64,000 nucleotides of DNA from Sphingomonas sp. CBMAI 2297 (GCF_029870595.1 NZ_JAPDIR010000001.1:1-64000); one strand, 5' to 3'; positions 11,660 to 21,164 are shown, counted from the first letter of the stretch. The notes: generated by a model not told the origin, from the letters alone. Program-made: numbers and translations.

Positions 11660-14356
11660 TCAGGCGTTCGCGGGGGCCTCTTGCCCCAGCTTGGCGGCCA
11701 AGGAAAGCCGCACGCGCTCGACTGCCTGATCGAGCGTGACCCGCGTCACCCGCGTGCCCGGCGGAAAGGCGTCGAGCAGCCGCGAGGGGCTGGCGGCAGC
11801 GAGCAGCACGAAGGTGCCGCGATCGTCCGCCCGGCGAATCAGCCGGCCGAACGCCTGGGCGAGCCGCGCGCGCACGATCCGGTCGTCATAGGCGGTGCCG
11901 CCCCCGGCCAGCCGCCGCGCGGCGTGGAGCACGGTCGGCTTGGGCCAGGGAATCCCCTCCATCACCACCAGCCGCAGCGAATCGCCGGGCACGTCCACTC
12001 CGTCGCGCAGCGCATCGGTGCCGAGCAGCGAAGCGCGCGGATCGTCGCGGAAGATGTCCACCAGCGTGCCGGTGTCGATCGGGTCGACATGCTGGGCGAG
12101 CAGCGGCAGCCCCTCGCGCGCCAGCCGGTCGGCGATTCGCGCATGGACGGCGCGCAGCCGCCGGATCGCCGTGAACAGCCCCAGCGTGCCGCCCTCGGCC
12201 GCGACCGCCAGCCGCGCATAGGCGTTGGCGAGCGCCGGCATGTCGCCGCGCTTCACATCGGTGACGATCAGCACCTCGGCCTGCTCGGCATAGTTGAACG
12301 GGCTCGCCGCCTCGAAGCGCTGGGCGGGGCGCATCAGGTGCACCGCGCCCGACCGCGCCTCCGCCACCTCCCAGTCGCCGCCGGCCCGCAAGGTCGCCGA
12401 CGTGATCAGCGCGCCATGCGCCTGTTTCAGCACCGTCTCGGCGAACGGCTTGGAGGGATCGAGCCAATGGCGGTGGAGCCCGACATCATATTCGCGCCCC
12501 TCCACCCGATCGACCGCGAGCCAATCGACGAACGCCGAATCGGCCGGACCGCCGATTCGCGCGATCAGCGCGAGCCAGGCGCCGACCGTGTCCGCGCGCC
12601 AGCCGAGCGAGGCGACCGCGCCTTCGATCCGGGCGCGGGCCGGGCCGTCCATCCAGTCGGGCGCCTCGGTCAGCACCGCTTCGAGCCGGCGGCCGAGATG
12701 GACGAGCGGGCGGAGCAGCGCGTCGAGCGCCTCGCCGGCGGGCCCGGCCGCCTCGACCAGCGCGGCATCCGGCTCGGCCAGCTCGGTCTCCAGCCCATAG
12801 CCGGCATCGGCGGCGCCGTTGACGTCGCGGGCATAGACCAGCCCGCGCACCGCCGCGAGAAGATGCTCGACCGGGCCGAACGGCTCGCCTTCGTTCAGCC
12901 GCTGGAGCCAGCCGTCGCTGGGCAGGGCGCGAGCGGCATCCACGGCCTCGGCGATCGCCCGGCCGCCCTCCTCGTCATAGCTGGCAACGTCCGAGAGGCG
13001 CGCCGCCAAGCCCCGGCGGCGGCCCCTCGAACCCGATTCGGGACCCGTCACCCAGCGGCGGATCTCGATCGCCTCCTGCCCGGTGAGCGCGGCGGCGAAC
13101 ATCGCATCGGCGGCATCGAACAGATGATGCCCCTCGTCGAACACATAGCGGGTCGGGCGATTCGCCGTCTCGCGGCCGCGCGCGGCGTTGACCATCACCA
13201 GCGCATGGTTGGCGATGACGATGTCCGCATCCGCCGAGGCGCGGGTGGCGCGCTCGATGAAGCATTTCCGATAATGCGGGCAGCCGGCATAGATGCACTC
13301 GCCGCGCCGATCGGTGAGCGCGGTCGAGCCGTTGCGGCGGAACAGGGTGGGGAGCCAGCCGGGCAGGTCGCCGCCGACCATGTCGCCGTCCGCGGTATAG
13401 GCGGCCCAGCGCGCCACCAGCTGCGCCAGGATCGCGGCGCGGCCGGCAAAGCCGCCCTGCAACGCATCCTCGAGGTTGAGCAGGCAGGCGTAGTTCTCGC
13501 GGCCCTTGCGCGTGACGATCTTCCGCTTGCGCAGCTCCGGATCGGGAACGAGCCGTTCGCCCTCATGGCCGAGCTGGCGCTGCAGCGCCTTGGTGAAGGT
13601 CGACACCCACACCGCGCCGCCGGCCTGCTCGGCCCAGAGCGAGGCGGGGGCGAGATAGCCCAGCGTCTTGCCGATGCCGGTGCCCGCCTCGGCCAGCACC
13701 AGATTGGGCGATTCGCGCATGTCGCGCGGGGCAAAGGCACCGGCGGCGGCGGCGGCATAGTCGCGCTGGCCCTGGCGGCGCTCGGCGGCGCTGCCGGTGA
13801 GGCGGGCGAGGCGCTCGGCGACCTCGCTATCCTTGAGCGTCACGCTGCGCGGCGGCACGCGCGGCGGCTGCTCGTTCCATTCGGGCAGGCGCGAGAAGAG
13901 CCAGCGCTCGGCGCGCTCGGGCTTGGCGATCGCCTGGGAGACGACGGGCGCCCAAGGCCAGCGCAGCCGGAACAGCGACTGCGCGGCGTGCCAGGCGCCT
14001 TCGCGCTCCGGCCAGTCGCCCTGGGGCAGGGCGAGCAGCGCCTCCGCGGCACGGCGCAGGAAGCCGGCGACTTCGGTGTCGTTCTCCGGCGGCTCCAGCC
14101 CGGTCGCGCGCGCCACGCCCTTGGGGGTGGGCACCATGAACCGGGCGGGGCGCAGAAATGCGAACAGCTCGAGCAGGTCGAGCCCCGACAGCTCCGCATA
14201 GCCGAGGCGCTGGCCGATCAGCGGCGCGTTGAGCAGGATCACCGGCGTATCCGCCGCCAGCCGGATCGCCTCGCCCCGGCTGATCGCGCGCGTCTCCTCC
14301 GCGGTGGCGAGCCAGACGCCGCCATGGCTGGCGTGGAGAGCGGGATAGGGGAGCAT
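11660..14356 (-). CDS. DinG/XPD-like ATP-dependent DNA helicase
   Basis: An 898-aa superfamily 2 helicase of the iron-sulfur Rad3/XPD/DinG group. Walker A is AEAGTGIGKTLGYLAP (about residues 210-225). Four Fe-S cysteines follow (NYAC, GEC, AGC, RKC at about 300-375), then the DEGHH box and a C-terminal helicase half with LLGTDALRDGVDVPG and a QAFGRLIRR motif VI. The N-terminal ~190 residues are a lineage-specific extension. The ATG at 14356 is preferred because an upstream frame has no homology. Expected role: unwinding damaged or structured DNA. Confidence 0.9.
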   Translation of the reverse strand: MLPYPALHASHGGVWLATAEETRAISRGEAIRLAADTPVILLNAPLIGQRLGYAELSGLDLLELFAFLRPARFMVPTPKGVARATGLEPPENDTEVAGFLRRAAEALLALPQGDWPEREGAWHAAQSLFRLRWPWAPVVSQAIAKPERAERWLFSRLPEWNEQPPRVPPRSVTLKDSEVAERLARLTGSAAERRQGQRDYAAAAAGAFAPRDMRESPNLVLAEAGTGIGKTLGYLAPASLWAEQAGGAVWVSTFTKALQRQLGHEGERLVPDPELRKRKIVTRKGRENYACLLNLEDALQGGFAGRAAILAQLVARWAAYTADGDMVGGDLPGWLPTLFRRNGSTALTDRRGECIYAGCPHYRKCFIERATRASADADIVIANHALVMVNAARGRETANRPTRYVFDEGHHLFDAADAMFAAALTGQEAIEIRRWVTGPESGSRGRRRGLAARLSDVASYDEEGGRAIAEAVDAARALPSDGWLQRLNEGEPFGPVEHLLAAVRGLVYARDVNGAADAGYGLETELAEPDAALVEAAGPAGEALDALLRPLVHLGRRLEAVLTEAPDWMDGPARARIEGAVASLGWRADTVGAWLALIARIGGPADSAFVDWLAVDRVEGREYDVGLHRHWLDPSKPFAETVLKQAHGALITSATLRAGGDWEVAEARSGAVHLMRPAQRFEAASPFNYAEQAEVLIVTDVKRGDMPALANAYARLAVAAEGGTLGLFTAIRRLRAVHARIADRLAREGLPLLAQHVDPIDTGTLVDIFRDDPRASLLGTDALRDGVDVPGDSLRLVVMEGIPWPKPTVLHAARRLAGGGTAYDDRIVRARLAQAFGRLIRRADDRGTFVLLAAASPSRLLDAFPPGTRVTRVTLDQAVERVRLSLAAKLGQEAPANA

Positions 14357-14778
14357 GTACGCCTTTCGTTCCCTTCCTCCTAGCGCCAGCCGGGGTGCGA
14401 AGTGAAGGGACTCGCCCCGAATCATTTCACTTTGGCCGATTTCCCCCGGCCCGCGGCGCCCGGCGGCATGTCTTCGGGGTTTCGCGAGCCGGGGGGACGA
14501 CTCGACGATGGTCCTTCGGCAAACCCCGCGGCCCGCCTCTCCACCCTGGGTTCAGCCGAAATGGCCGAGGCAGTTTCAACGGCCTGCTCGCGTTCCCGGA
14601 CCGGGCCCGGCGCATCGGCCGGCCGCGAATTTCGTCGCCGCCAGTTCCATATGGGACTGAGTCCGGCCGGCGCGCCTCGCCTAATGCATCCGCGAGTCGC
14701 ATCCCGCCCACGGCCTCGCGCCGGGCGGCCCCAGAAAAGAAAAAGATCCGCACATCCTTTCCCACGGGGAGAATTCTC
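14357..14778. other. Divergent intergenic region, 422 bp
   Basis: This lies between the helicase (minus) and the beta-rich protein gene (plus). The reading frame of the latter is open back to about 14395, but that extension is low-complexity and frame-biased, and a strong GGGGAGAATTCTC site directly precedes the ATG at 14779. A purine-rich patch (about 14731-14750) stands out in otherwise GC-rich sequence. I recognise no promoter with confidence. Confidence 0.55.
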
Positions 14779-15459
14779 ATGTCCGATACCCTTCCGCCCT
14801 TTCCCGAGATCGACAGCACCGACTGGTCGCCGCCGGCCCAGACCGATCCGATCGAAATGGTGCGCATCACCAAGCCGCTCGTCATCTATGCCGATGCCGA
14901 CAACGCCAACTACCAGGACAATGTGTGGGACGAGCCCCGCGATTCGGGCTGGCCGCGCCTGAACAACTGGTGGGACAATAGCGCGCCGGTCCCCCATCAG
15001 CTGGTGCTGCGCAAATATTGGAAGCTGGTGCCTGGCACCTTCACCCATCTCTATCCGGGCACGCACCTCCAGAAGAGCTGGGCCTATGAGCACGGCATCT
15101 CGACCACCGACAGCGAGTCGCTCACGGTCCAGATGGGCTTCTCCGGCGGCGGCGTCAGCGCGGGGGTTAGCGCCACGCTCTCGCATTCGGTGACGATCAA
15201 CGACAAGCAGACCTCCACCATCCAGTTCAACGTCGATCCGCCCGCCTCGGGCACGCGCGTCTGGCTGCTCTGGGACCTGATGTACGAGTTCATGATCGTG
15301 CGGTCGGGCACCGACGAAGTCATTCCGACCGGCCGCTATCATGGCGATGTCGATTTCAACAATGACGACCATTATTCGGGCGCCTATCTCGACTATCGCT
15401 GGACGCACCTGCCCATATCGTCGGGCATATTGTGCCCGCAGGACAAGGTGTTCCCCTGA
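14779..15459 (+). CDS. Unassigned beta-rich protein, possible aerolysin/ETX-like fold
   Basis: A 226-aa protein I cannot assign with confidence. There is no signal peptide and only one Cys. The N-terminal half is rich in Trp and Tyr (WDNSAPVPHQLVLRKYWKL). A central stretch at about residues 112-155 (SLTVQMGFSGGGVSAGV, then SATLSHSVTINDKQTSTIQF) alternates polar and small or hydrophobic residues, like a pair of amphipathic strands. It resembles the membrane-inserting hairpin of aerolysin/ETX-MTX2 pore formers, but this is a visual analogy, not a homology result. It ends with acidic and aromatic segments (DVDFNNDDHYSGAYLDYRW). The strong GGGGAG ribosome-binding site supports expression. Confidence 0.7.
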   Translation: MSDTLPPFPEIDSTDWSPPAQTDPIEMVRITKPLVIYADADNANYQDNVWDEPRDSGWPRLNNWWDNSAPVPHQLVLRKYWKLVPGTFTHLYPGTHLQKSWAYEHGISTTDSESLTVQMGFSGGGVSAGVSATLSHSVTINDKQTSTIQFNVDPPASGTRVWLLWDLMYEFMIVRSGTDEVIPTGRYHGDVDFNNDDHYSGAYLDYRWTHLPISSGILCPQDKVFP

Positions 15460-15468
15460 TCCCGGCAC

Positions 15469-15496
15469 CGGCCTCCCGCACGGTGCGGGGGGCCGG
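15469..15496 (+). terminator. GC-rich hairpin after the beta-rich protein gene
   Basis: CCGGCCTCCCGCAC and GTGCGGGGGGCCGG pair almost perfectly just past the stop at 15459, followed by no T-run. It is a plausible Rho-linked or structural 3' end between this gene and lysK. Confidence 0.45.
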
Positions 15497-15548
15497 ATTC
15501 ACCACGGCGCTGGCCCCGCGCGCCCGTCTCCGCTAGAGGCGCGCGGTT

Positions 15549-17126
15549 ATGACCGATACGAACGCCCTGCGCGCCGCCGCGCTCGACTCCAAGGCCTGGC
15601 CCTATGAAGAGGCGCGCAAGCTGGTGAAACGCTATCCGCAGGGCAAGCCCGACGGATCGCCGATGCTGTTCGAGACCGGCTATGGCCCGTCGGGCCTGCC
15701 GCATATCGGCACCTTCCAGGAAGTGCTGCGCACCACCATGGTGCGCCATGCCTATGAAGAGATGACCGGCCACGCGACCCGGCTGATCGCGTTCAGCGAC
15801 GATATGGACGGCCTGCGCAAGGTGCCGGACAATGTGCCGAACCAGGCGCTGCTCGCCGCCAATCTCGGCAAGCCGCTGTCGCGCATTCCCGACCCGTTCG
15901 AGAAATATGAGAGCTTCGCGGCGCACAACAACGCGATGCTGCGCGAATTCCTCGATCGCTTCGGCTTCGAATATGAGTTCGCCTCCTCGACCGACTATTA
16001 TGCCTCGGGCCGTTTCGACGAGACGCTGCGCAAGGTGCTGCGCAACTATTCCGCGATCATGGACGTGATGCTGCCGACGCTGCGCGCCGAGCGCCAGGCG
16101 ACCTATTCGCCGGTGCTGCCGGTGAGCCCGAAATCGGGCGTGGTGCTGCAGGTGCCGGTCGAGGTGGTGGACGCCGAGGCGGGCCGCATCCGCTTCGTCG
16201 ACGAAGGCGAGACGATCGAGCAGTCGATCTTCGGCGGCCAGGCCAAGCTCCAATGGAAGCCCGACTGGGGCATGCGCTGGGCCGCGCTCGGCGTCGACTA
16301 CGAGATGTACGGCAAGGACCTGATCGACAGCGGCGTGCAGAGCGGCAAGATCGCCCAGGTGCTGGGCGGGCGGAAGCCCGAGGGGCTGATCTACGAGCTG
16401 TTCCTCGACGCCAAGGGGGAGAAGATCTCCAAGTCCAAGGGCAACGGCCTGTCGATCGAGGAATGGCTGACCTATGGCCCGGACGAGAGCCTGGCCTTCT
16501 ACATCTATCGCGAGCCGAAAAAGGCCAAGTCGCTGCATCTGGGGCTGATCCCGCGCGCGATCGAGGAATATTGGCAGTTCCGCGCCAATTATCCGACGCA
16601 GGAGATCGCCCAGCAGCTCGGCAACCCGGTCCACCATATCCACAACGGCCAGGTGCCGGCCGAGACGCTGCCGGTGACTTTCGGGCTGCTGCTCAACCTG
16701 GTCAGCCTGCCGGGCGTGGGCAATCGCGAGACGGTCTGGGGCTTCCTGCGCCGCTATTCGCCCGACCTGTCGCCGGAGAGCCATCCCGAGCTCGACCGGA
16801 TGGTGGGCTATGCGATCCGCTATGCGAAGGATTTCGTCGAGCCGGGCTTGCAGCGCCGCGCCCCGAGCGCAGCCGAAGCGGGGGCGCTGCGCCAGCTCGA
16901 CGCGCAGCTCGCGGCGCTGCCGGAGGATGCCTCGGCGGAGGACATCCAGAACATCGTCTACGAGATCGGCAAGACCGATGCGTTCGCCAACCTGCGCGAC
17001 TGGTTCAAGGCGCTCTACGAGACGTTGCTGGGCAGCGAGCAGGGGCCGCGCATGGGCAGCTTCATCGCGCTCTACGGGATCGAGAACAGCCGCAAGCTGA
17101 TCGCCGAGGCGCTGGCCCGGGCCTGA
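15549..17126 (+). CDS. lysK: Lysyl-tRNA synthetase, class I
   Basis: Charges tRNA-Lys; 525 aa of the class I type found in archaea, spirochaetes and many alphaproteobacteria, unrelated to the class II LysS. The class I Rossmann signature is GYGPSGLPHIGTF (residues ~39-51, HIGH-like) and the KMSKS loop is KISKSKGNG (about residue 298). The C-terminal helical anticodon-binding domain is full length. The ATG at 15549 has only a weak upstream site. It converges on the DUF389 gene with a 4-bp gap. Confidence 0.96.
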   Translation: MTDTNALRAAALDSKAWPYEEARKLVKRYPQGKPDGSPMLFETGYGPSGLPHIGTFQEVLRTTMVRHAYEEMTGHATRLIAFSDDMDGLRKVPDNVPNQALLAANLGKPLSRIPDPFEKYESFAAHNNAMLREFLDRFGFEYEFASSTDYYASGRFDETLRKVLRNYSAIMDVMLPTLRAERQATYSPVLPVSPKSGVVLQVPVEVVDAEAGRIRFVDEGETIEQSIFGGQAKLQWKPDWGMRWAALGVDYEMYGKDLIDSGVQSGKIAQVLGGRKPEGLIYELFLDAKGEKISKSKGNGLSIEEWLTYGPDESLAFYIYREPKKAKSLHLGLIPRAIEEYWQFRANYPTQEIAQQLGNPVHHIHNGQVPAETLPVTFGLLLNLVSLPGVGNRETVWGFLRRYSPDLSPESHPELDRMVGYAIRYAKDFVEPGLQRRAPSAAEAGALRQLDAQLAALPEDASAEDIQNIVYEIGKTDAFANLRDWFKALYETLLGSEQGPRMGSFIALYGIENSRKLIAEALARA

Positions 17127-17130
17127 CGGC

Positions 17131-18600
17131 TCAGGGCGCCGGCGCCTGCCAGGCCAGCGCCGCCTGCGCGCCGTTGCCGGGCAGGCGGACGGCGGCGATT
17201 CCGGCTGCCTCCAGCCGCGCGATCACCAGGTCCGCGCGCCGGCCCGACACGCCGATCGGCAGGTGCAGGCGCCGGGCACCCCAGATCGCCGTGTCGAGCG
17301 CGGCAAGGCCCGCCGCATCAGGCACCTCGCCGTCGAAGCCGACCGGGGGCAGCGGCGCGGCGGGCGGCAGCAGCGTCACCTGCCAGTCCGGCACCGTCGC
17401 CGCCACGCGCTGCTCGAGCGCGCGATAGCTGGCGAGCGAGGCGCCGGGCAGCGGCGCGGCGCGGACCTCGGCACGGCGCGCGGTGCCGTCGAGCAGGACG
17501 GCATTCGCGTCGCCCGCCACCAGCGCCAGCCGGTCGCGCAGCAGATCCGCCTCGGACCGCTCCCGCTCGCGCGACTGGGCCGCGGCGATCTGCGCCGATT
17601 CGCTCGCGCCGCTCTCGCCGCCCACCCGGACCTGATCGACATGCACGTCCACCGCATGGCCGAGCGCCGCCCGGATCGCCGCGCCGGCCATGGCATCGCC
17701 GTCCGTCCGCAGGGCCGGGGTGAAGACCACCGCGCGGATCCGCTCGGGCCGCCCCGCGAAATCGATGTCGAGCTGGCTGATCCGGGCCTCGCGCGGGAAG
17801 CTGGCGCGGATCGCCTCGCGCACCTGGCGCTGGGCCAGCGCTTCCCAGGCGATCTGCCGCAGCGCGATGCCCAGCGGCACCGCCAGCGCCACCAGCCCGA
17901 GGATGATCAGCAGCCCCTGCAGCCGGGTCTGGGACGGCGAGAGATGGCCGCCGAACCCGTAGAGCCGGGCCATCACCGCCGCGGTGAGCGCGATGGTGAC
18001 GAGGTTGGTCAGGAACAGCAGCAGCGCGCCGCCGGCCACCGTGCCGTTCAGCGTCGCGATGCCGAAGCCCACCACCGCGAGCGGCGGCATCAGCGCGATG
18101 GCGATCGCCACGCCCACCACCGTCTCGCCGCGCCCGCGGATCAGCGCATAGCCGCCCGCCACCGCCGAGAGCAGGGCGACGAGCAGGTCGAACAGATTGG
18201 GCTTGGTCCGCGCCGCGATCTCGCTCGTCACCGTCTGCACGGGCGAAAGCGCGACGAAGCCGGCGCACAGCAGCACCGCGATCGCGGCGCCGGCCGCCAG
18301 GGCGAAGGCCGCCCGGCGGATCTCGGCCAGGTCGAAGGTGGCGATGCCGAAGCCCAGGCCGATGATCGGCATCATCAGCGGCGAGATCAGCATCGCGCCG
18401 ATCAGCACCGCCGAGGACGGCAGCAGCAGCCCGAGAATCGCGATCAGCCCCGAGACGATCACGAGAAAGGCATAGCGCCCGCTGAAGCCGGAATCGGCAT
18501 GTACCCGCGCCAGCACCGCGCCATGCTCGACCGAGCCGACGACCACGCGGCGCCACCAGCGCCAGGGCAGGGCCCAGGCCCGCATTGGGGAGCTGTCCAT
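17131..18600 (-). CDS. DUF389 (TIGR00341-type) membrane protein
   Basis: A 489-aa inner-membrane protein. Its first ~260 residues contain six to seven hydrophobic helices with DUF389 hallmarks: LLPSSAVLIGAMLISPLMMPIIG, the GRGETVVGVAIAIALMPPLAVVG segment and TNLVTIALTAAVMARLYG. The rest is a soluble region with alternating beta/alpha periodicity, perhaps two repeated OB- or BON-like units. Function is unknown. It is divergent from nhaA. Confidence 0.88.
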   Translation of the reverse strand: MDSSPMRAWALPWRWWRRVVVGSVEHGAVLARVHADSGFSGRYAFLVIVSGLIAILGLLLPSSAVLIGAMLISPLMMPIIGLGFGIATFDLAEIRRAAFALAAGAAIAVLLCAGFVALSPVQTVTSEIAARTKPNLFDLLVALLSAVAGGYALIRGRGETVVGVAIAIALMPPLAVVGFGIATLNGTVAGGALLLFLTNLVTIALTAAVMARLYGFGGHLSPSQTRLQGLLIILGLVALAVPLGIALRQIAWEALAQRQVREAIRASFPREARISQLDIDFAGRPERIRAVVFTPALRTDGDAMAGAAIRAALGHAVDVHVDQVRVGGESGASESAQIAAAQSRERERSEADLLRDRLALVAGDANAVLLDGTARRAEVRAAPLPGASLASYRALEQRVAATVPDWQVTLLPPAAPLPPVGFDGEVPDAAGLAALDTAIWGARRLHLPIGVSGRRADLVIARLEAAGIAAVRLPGNGAQAALAWQAPAP

Positions 18601-18683
18601 CCCCCGAGGCTACGGGCTTTGCAGCGCGACATCCACCCCATAGAACGGCCGCGCCAGGCAAGCAGGGAGGCAATGGGCCGCGC

Positions 18684-19970
18684 ATGCGCAAGATCGAAGA
18701 GGCGACCGAGTCGCTCGCCAAAGCTCCCGCCCGGGCCGAATCGGCACTGCGCGACTTCCTCAGGAGCGAGGCCGCGGGCGGCATCATCCTGATCGCCGCC
18801 GCCATCCTCGCGATGATCGCCGCCAATGTTCCCGGCATCTCGGAAACCTATTTCCACACGCTCCACCGGGAGATCGGCCCCACCCTCTCCGCCGCGCACG
18901 GGCCGATGACCGTCCATCTGTGGATCAATGACGGCCTGATGGCGGTGTTCTTCCTGCTCGTCGGGCTGGAGATCAAGCGCGAGTTCGTCGACGGCCGGCT
19001 CGCGAGCTGGGAGCGCCGCCGCCTGCCGGTGGTGGCCGCCGCCGCCGGCATGGCGGGTCCGGCGATCCTCTATCTCGCCGTGACGGGCGGCACCCCCGGC
19101 CTCGCCAATGGCTGGGCCATTCCGGCCGCGACCGACATCGCCTTCGCCATCGGCGTGCTCGCGATACTGGGCAGCCGCGCGCCGGCATCGCTCAAGCTGT
19201 TCCTCACCACCGTGGCCATCGTCGACGACATGGGCGCGGTGGCGATCATCGCGCTCGCCTATACCGCGCATATCAGCACCCTGGCGCTGGCCGGCGCGGC
19301 GATCGTGCTCGCTACCATGTACGTGCTCAACCGCAGCGGCGTGCGGCGGCTCTGGATCTATCTGCTGCTCGCCCTGCTGCTCTGGTATCTCGTGTTCCTC
19401 TCCGGCATCCATGCGACCGTCGCCGGCGTGGCCGCCGCGATGACGATCCCGATCGTCAAGTCGCCCGGCCATCCCGACGACGCCGCCTCGCCGCTCCACC
19501 GGCTCGAGCACGCGCTGCATCCCTGGTCGGCCTATCTGATCGTGCCGCTGTTCGGCTTCGCCAATAGCGGCGTCTCGCTGGCCGGAGTCTCGCCTTCGGT
19601 GCTGCTCGCCCCGCTGCCGCTGGGCATCGCGCTCGGCCTGTTCCTCGGCAAGCAGCTGGGCATTTTCGGCAGCATCTGGATCGCGGTGCGGACCGGCTTC
19701 GCGACGCGCCCGGGCGGCTGGCGCCAGATCTACGGCATGTCGCTGCTTGCCGGCATCGGCTTCACCATGAGCCTGTTCATCGGCGGCCTGGCCTTTCCCG
19801 GCCGCCCCGAGCTGATCGACCAGGTGAAGATCGGCGTGCTCGCCGGCTCGATCCTCTCGGCGATCGCCGGCTATCTCGTCCTGCGCTCGGCGAGCACCGC
19901 CACCACCAGCACCGCGAACCCGCCGAGCGACAGCAGCGCCCCCACCCAGCCGGTCGACGTCCAGCCATAG
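18684..19970 (+). CDS. nhaA: Na+/H+ antiporter NhaA
   Basis: Inner-membrane sodium-proton antiporter of 428 aa with about 12 helices. Diagnostic segments are the HLWINDGLMAVFFLLVGLEIKREF block, PAATDIAFAIGVLAILGSRAP with the Asp on the TMS IV/XI assembly, and the paired Asp in TTVAIVDDMGAVAIIALAYT. The ATG at 18684 is the first in-frame start giving the usual N-terminus, although its GGGAGG lies 13 nt away. The last ~28 residues are Ser/Thr/Pro-rich and are encoded antisense to the 3' end of the MFS gene (100-bp overlap). Confidence 0.94.
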   Translation: MRKIEEATESLAKAPARAESALRDFLRSEAAGGIILIAAAILAMIAANVPGISETYFHTLHREIGPTLSAAHGPMTVHLWINDGLMAVFFLLVGLEIKREFVDGRLASWERRRLPVVAAAAGMAGPAILYLAVTGGTPGLANGWAIPAATDIAFAIGVLAILGSRAPASLKLFLTTVAIVDDMGAVAIIALAYTAHISTLALAGAAIVLATMYVLNRSGVRRLWIYLLLALLLWYLVFLSGIHATVAGVAAAMTIPIVKSPGHPDDAASPLHRLEHALHPWSAYLIVPLFGFANSGVSLAGVSPSVLLAPLPLGIALGLFLGKQLGIFGSIWIAVRTGFATRPGGWRQIYGMSLLAGIGFTMSLFIGGLAFPGRPELIDQVKIGVLAGSILSAIAGYLVLRSASTATTSTANPPSDSSAPTQPVDVQP

Positions 19971-21046
19971 CCCGCCGCGATGGCGAGGCCGCCCAGCCAG
20001 GGGCCGAGCGCGTTGGCGAAGTTGAACGCCGAATGGTTGAGCGAGGCGGCAAGGCCCTGCGCCTCGCCCGCCACGTCCATCAGCCGGGTCTGCAGCACGG
20101 CGCCGAGCGCGCCGAGGAACCCGATCGCGGCGATGTCGAGCGCCAGGCTCCACAGCTGGCCGGCGGCGAGGGGATAGAGCGCCAGCGCCACCGCGCTGCC
20201 GAGCAGCAGCGCTGCCGCCGTCGGCATCAGCGCGCGATCGGCGAATTTGGGCACGATGATGCTGCCCGCGGTCGCGCCGATGCCGAAGATGGCGAGGACG
20301 ACGGGGATCATGCCCGGCGAGGCCCCGGTCACTTCCAGCATGGTCGAGGCGACATAGGTATAGACGCAGAACATCCCGCCAAAGCCGATCGCGCTGATGC
20401 CGAGCGTAAGCCACACCTGGCCATTGGCGAGCGCCCCCAGCTCCTTGAGCGGGCTCGCGCCCCGTTGCGGCGGATCGCGAGGAGCGAGCGCCGCGACCAG
20501 CGCCACCGTCGCCAAGGCGAGCCCGCCGACCACCACGAAGCCCCAGCGCCAGCCCAGCGCCTGGCCCAGCCAGTTGGCGAGCGGCACGCCCAGGATCGTC
20601 GCCACGGTGAGCCCGAGCATCATCCGCCCCACCGCCTGGGAACGCTTGTTGACCGGCACCAGCGAAGCGGCGACCAGGGCGGCGATGCCGAAATAGGCGC
20701 CGTGCGGCAGCCCCGACAGGAAGCGGAACAGCAGCAGCCAGCGATAATCGGGCGCGAGCGCGCTCAGCGTGTTGAACAGCGCGAAACCGGTCATCAGCAG
20801 GATCAGCGTCAGCCGGCGCGAGAGCTTCGCCGCCGCCACCGCGATCAGCGGCGCCCCCACCACCACCCCGAGCGCATAGGCGCTGATGACATGGCCGGCG
20901 CTGGGCACGTCGATCTTCAGCCCCTCCGCCATATAGGGCACCAGGCTCATCGTCGCGAATTCGGTGGTGCCGATCGCGAAGCCGCCCATCGCCAGCGCGA
21001 AATGGACCAGGCCGACATTGTGGACGCGGGGAGCGGGGGCGTGCAT
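19871..21046 (-). CDS. MFS transporter, DHA1 (AraJ-like) drug/sugar efflux family
   Basis: A 391-aa inner-membrane transporter with 12 hydrophobic segments. The opening GLVHFALAMGGFAIGTTEFATMSLVPYMAEGLKI and the motif RFLSGLPHGAYFGIAALVAASLVP identify the AraJ/YdhP-like DHA1 group. The substrate is unknown. The start at 21046 (MHAPAPRVHN) is the nearest ATG that leaves a short cytosolic N-terminus. Its 3' end overlaps nhaA by 100 bp on the opposite strand. Confidence 0.9.
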   Translation of the reverse strand: MHAPAPRVHNVGLVHFALAMGGFAIGTTEFATMSLVPYMAEGLKIDVPSAGHVISAYALGVVVGAPLIAVAAAKLSRRLTLILLMTGFALFNTLSALAPDYRWLLLFRFLSGLPHGAYFGIAALVAASLVPVNKRSQAVGRMMLGLTVATILGVPLANWLGQALGWRWGFVVVGGLALATVALVAALAPRDPPQRGASPLKELGALANGQVWLTLGISAIGFGGMFCVYTYVASTMLEVTGASPGMIPVVLAIFGIGATAGSIIVPKFADRALMPTAAALLLGSAVALALYPLAAGQLWSLALDIAAIGFLGALGAVLQTRLMDVAGEAQGLAASLNHSAFNFANALGPWLGGLAIAAGYGWTSTGWVGALLSLGGFAVLVVAVLAERRTR

Positions 21047-21063
21047 GCGCCTCAAGTGCGTAT

Positions 21064-21076
21064 GCTGCACTGCAGC
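21064..21076. promoter_or_regulatory. 13-bp palindrome in a divergent promoter gap
   Basis: GCTGCACTGCAGC is a perfect odd-centred palindrome 18 bp from the MFS start and 88 bp from the next gene, in the only gap the two divergent genes share. It may be an operator; no linked regulator gene is visible. Confidence 0.35.
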
Positions 21077-21164
21077 GTCAACCCCCGGCGCGCGCATCCG
21101 GCGTTGCGCGCGCCGCATGGCGGCCGCCCTTTCCGGCACTCCCGCGATCGCCTATCCTGGCGCC

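Noticed and set aside
11681..14383. 900-aa plus-strand frame opposite the helicase gene
   Set aside because: Antisense to a full-length DinG-like helicase with intact motifs; the amino acid composition (Arg, Gly, Ala, His) is that of a shadow frame.
18459..20414. 651-aa minus-strand frame opposite nhaA
   Set aside because: Acidic-basic low-complexity sequence antisense to nhaA with no family match.
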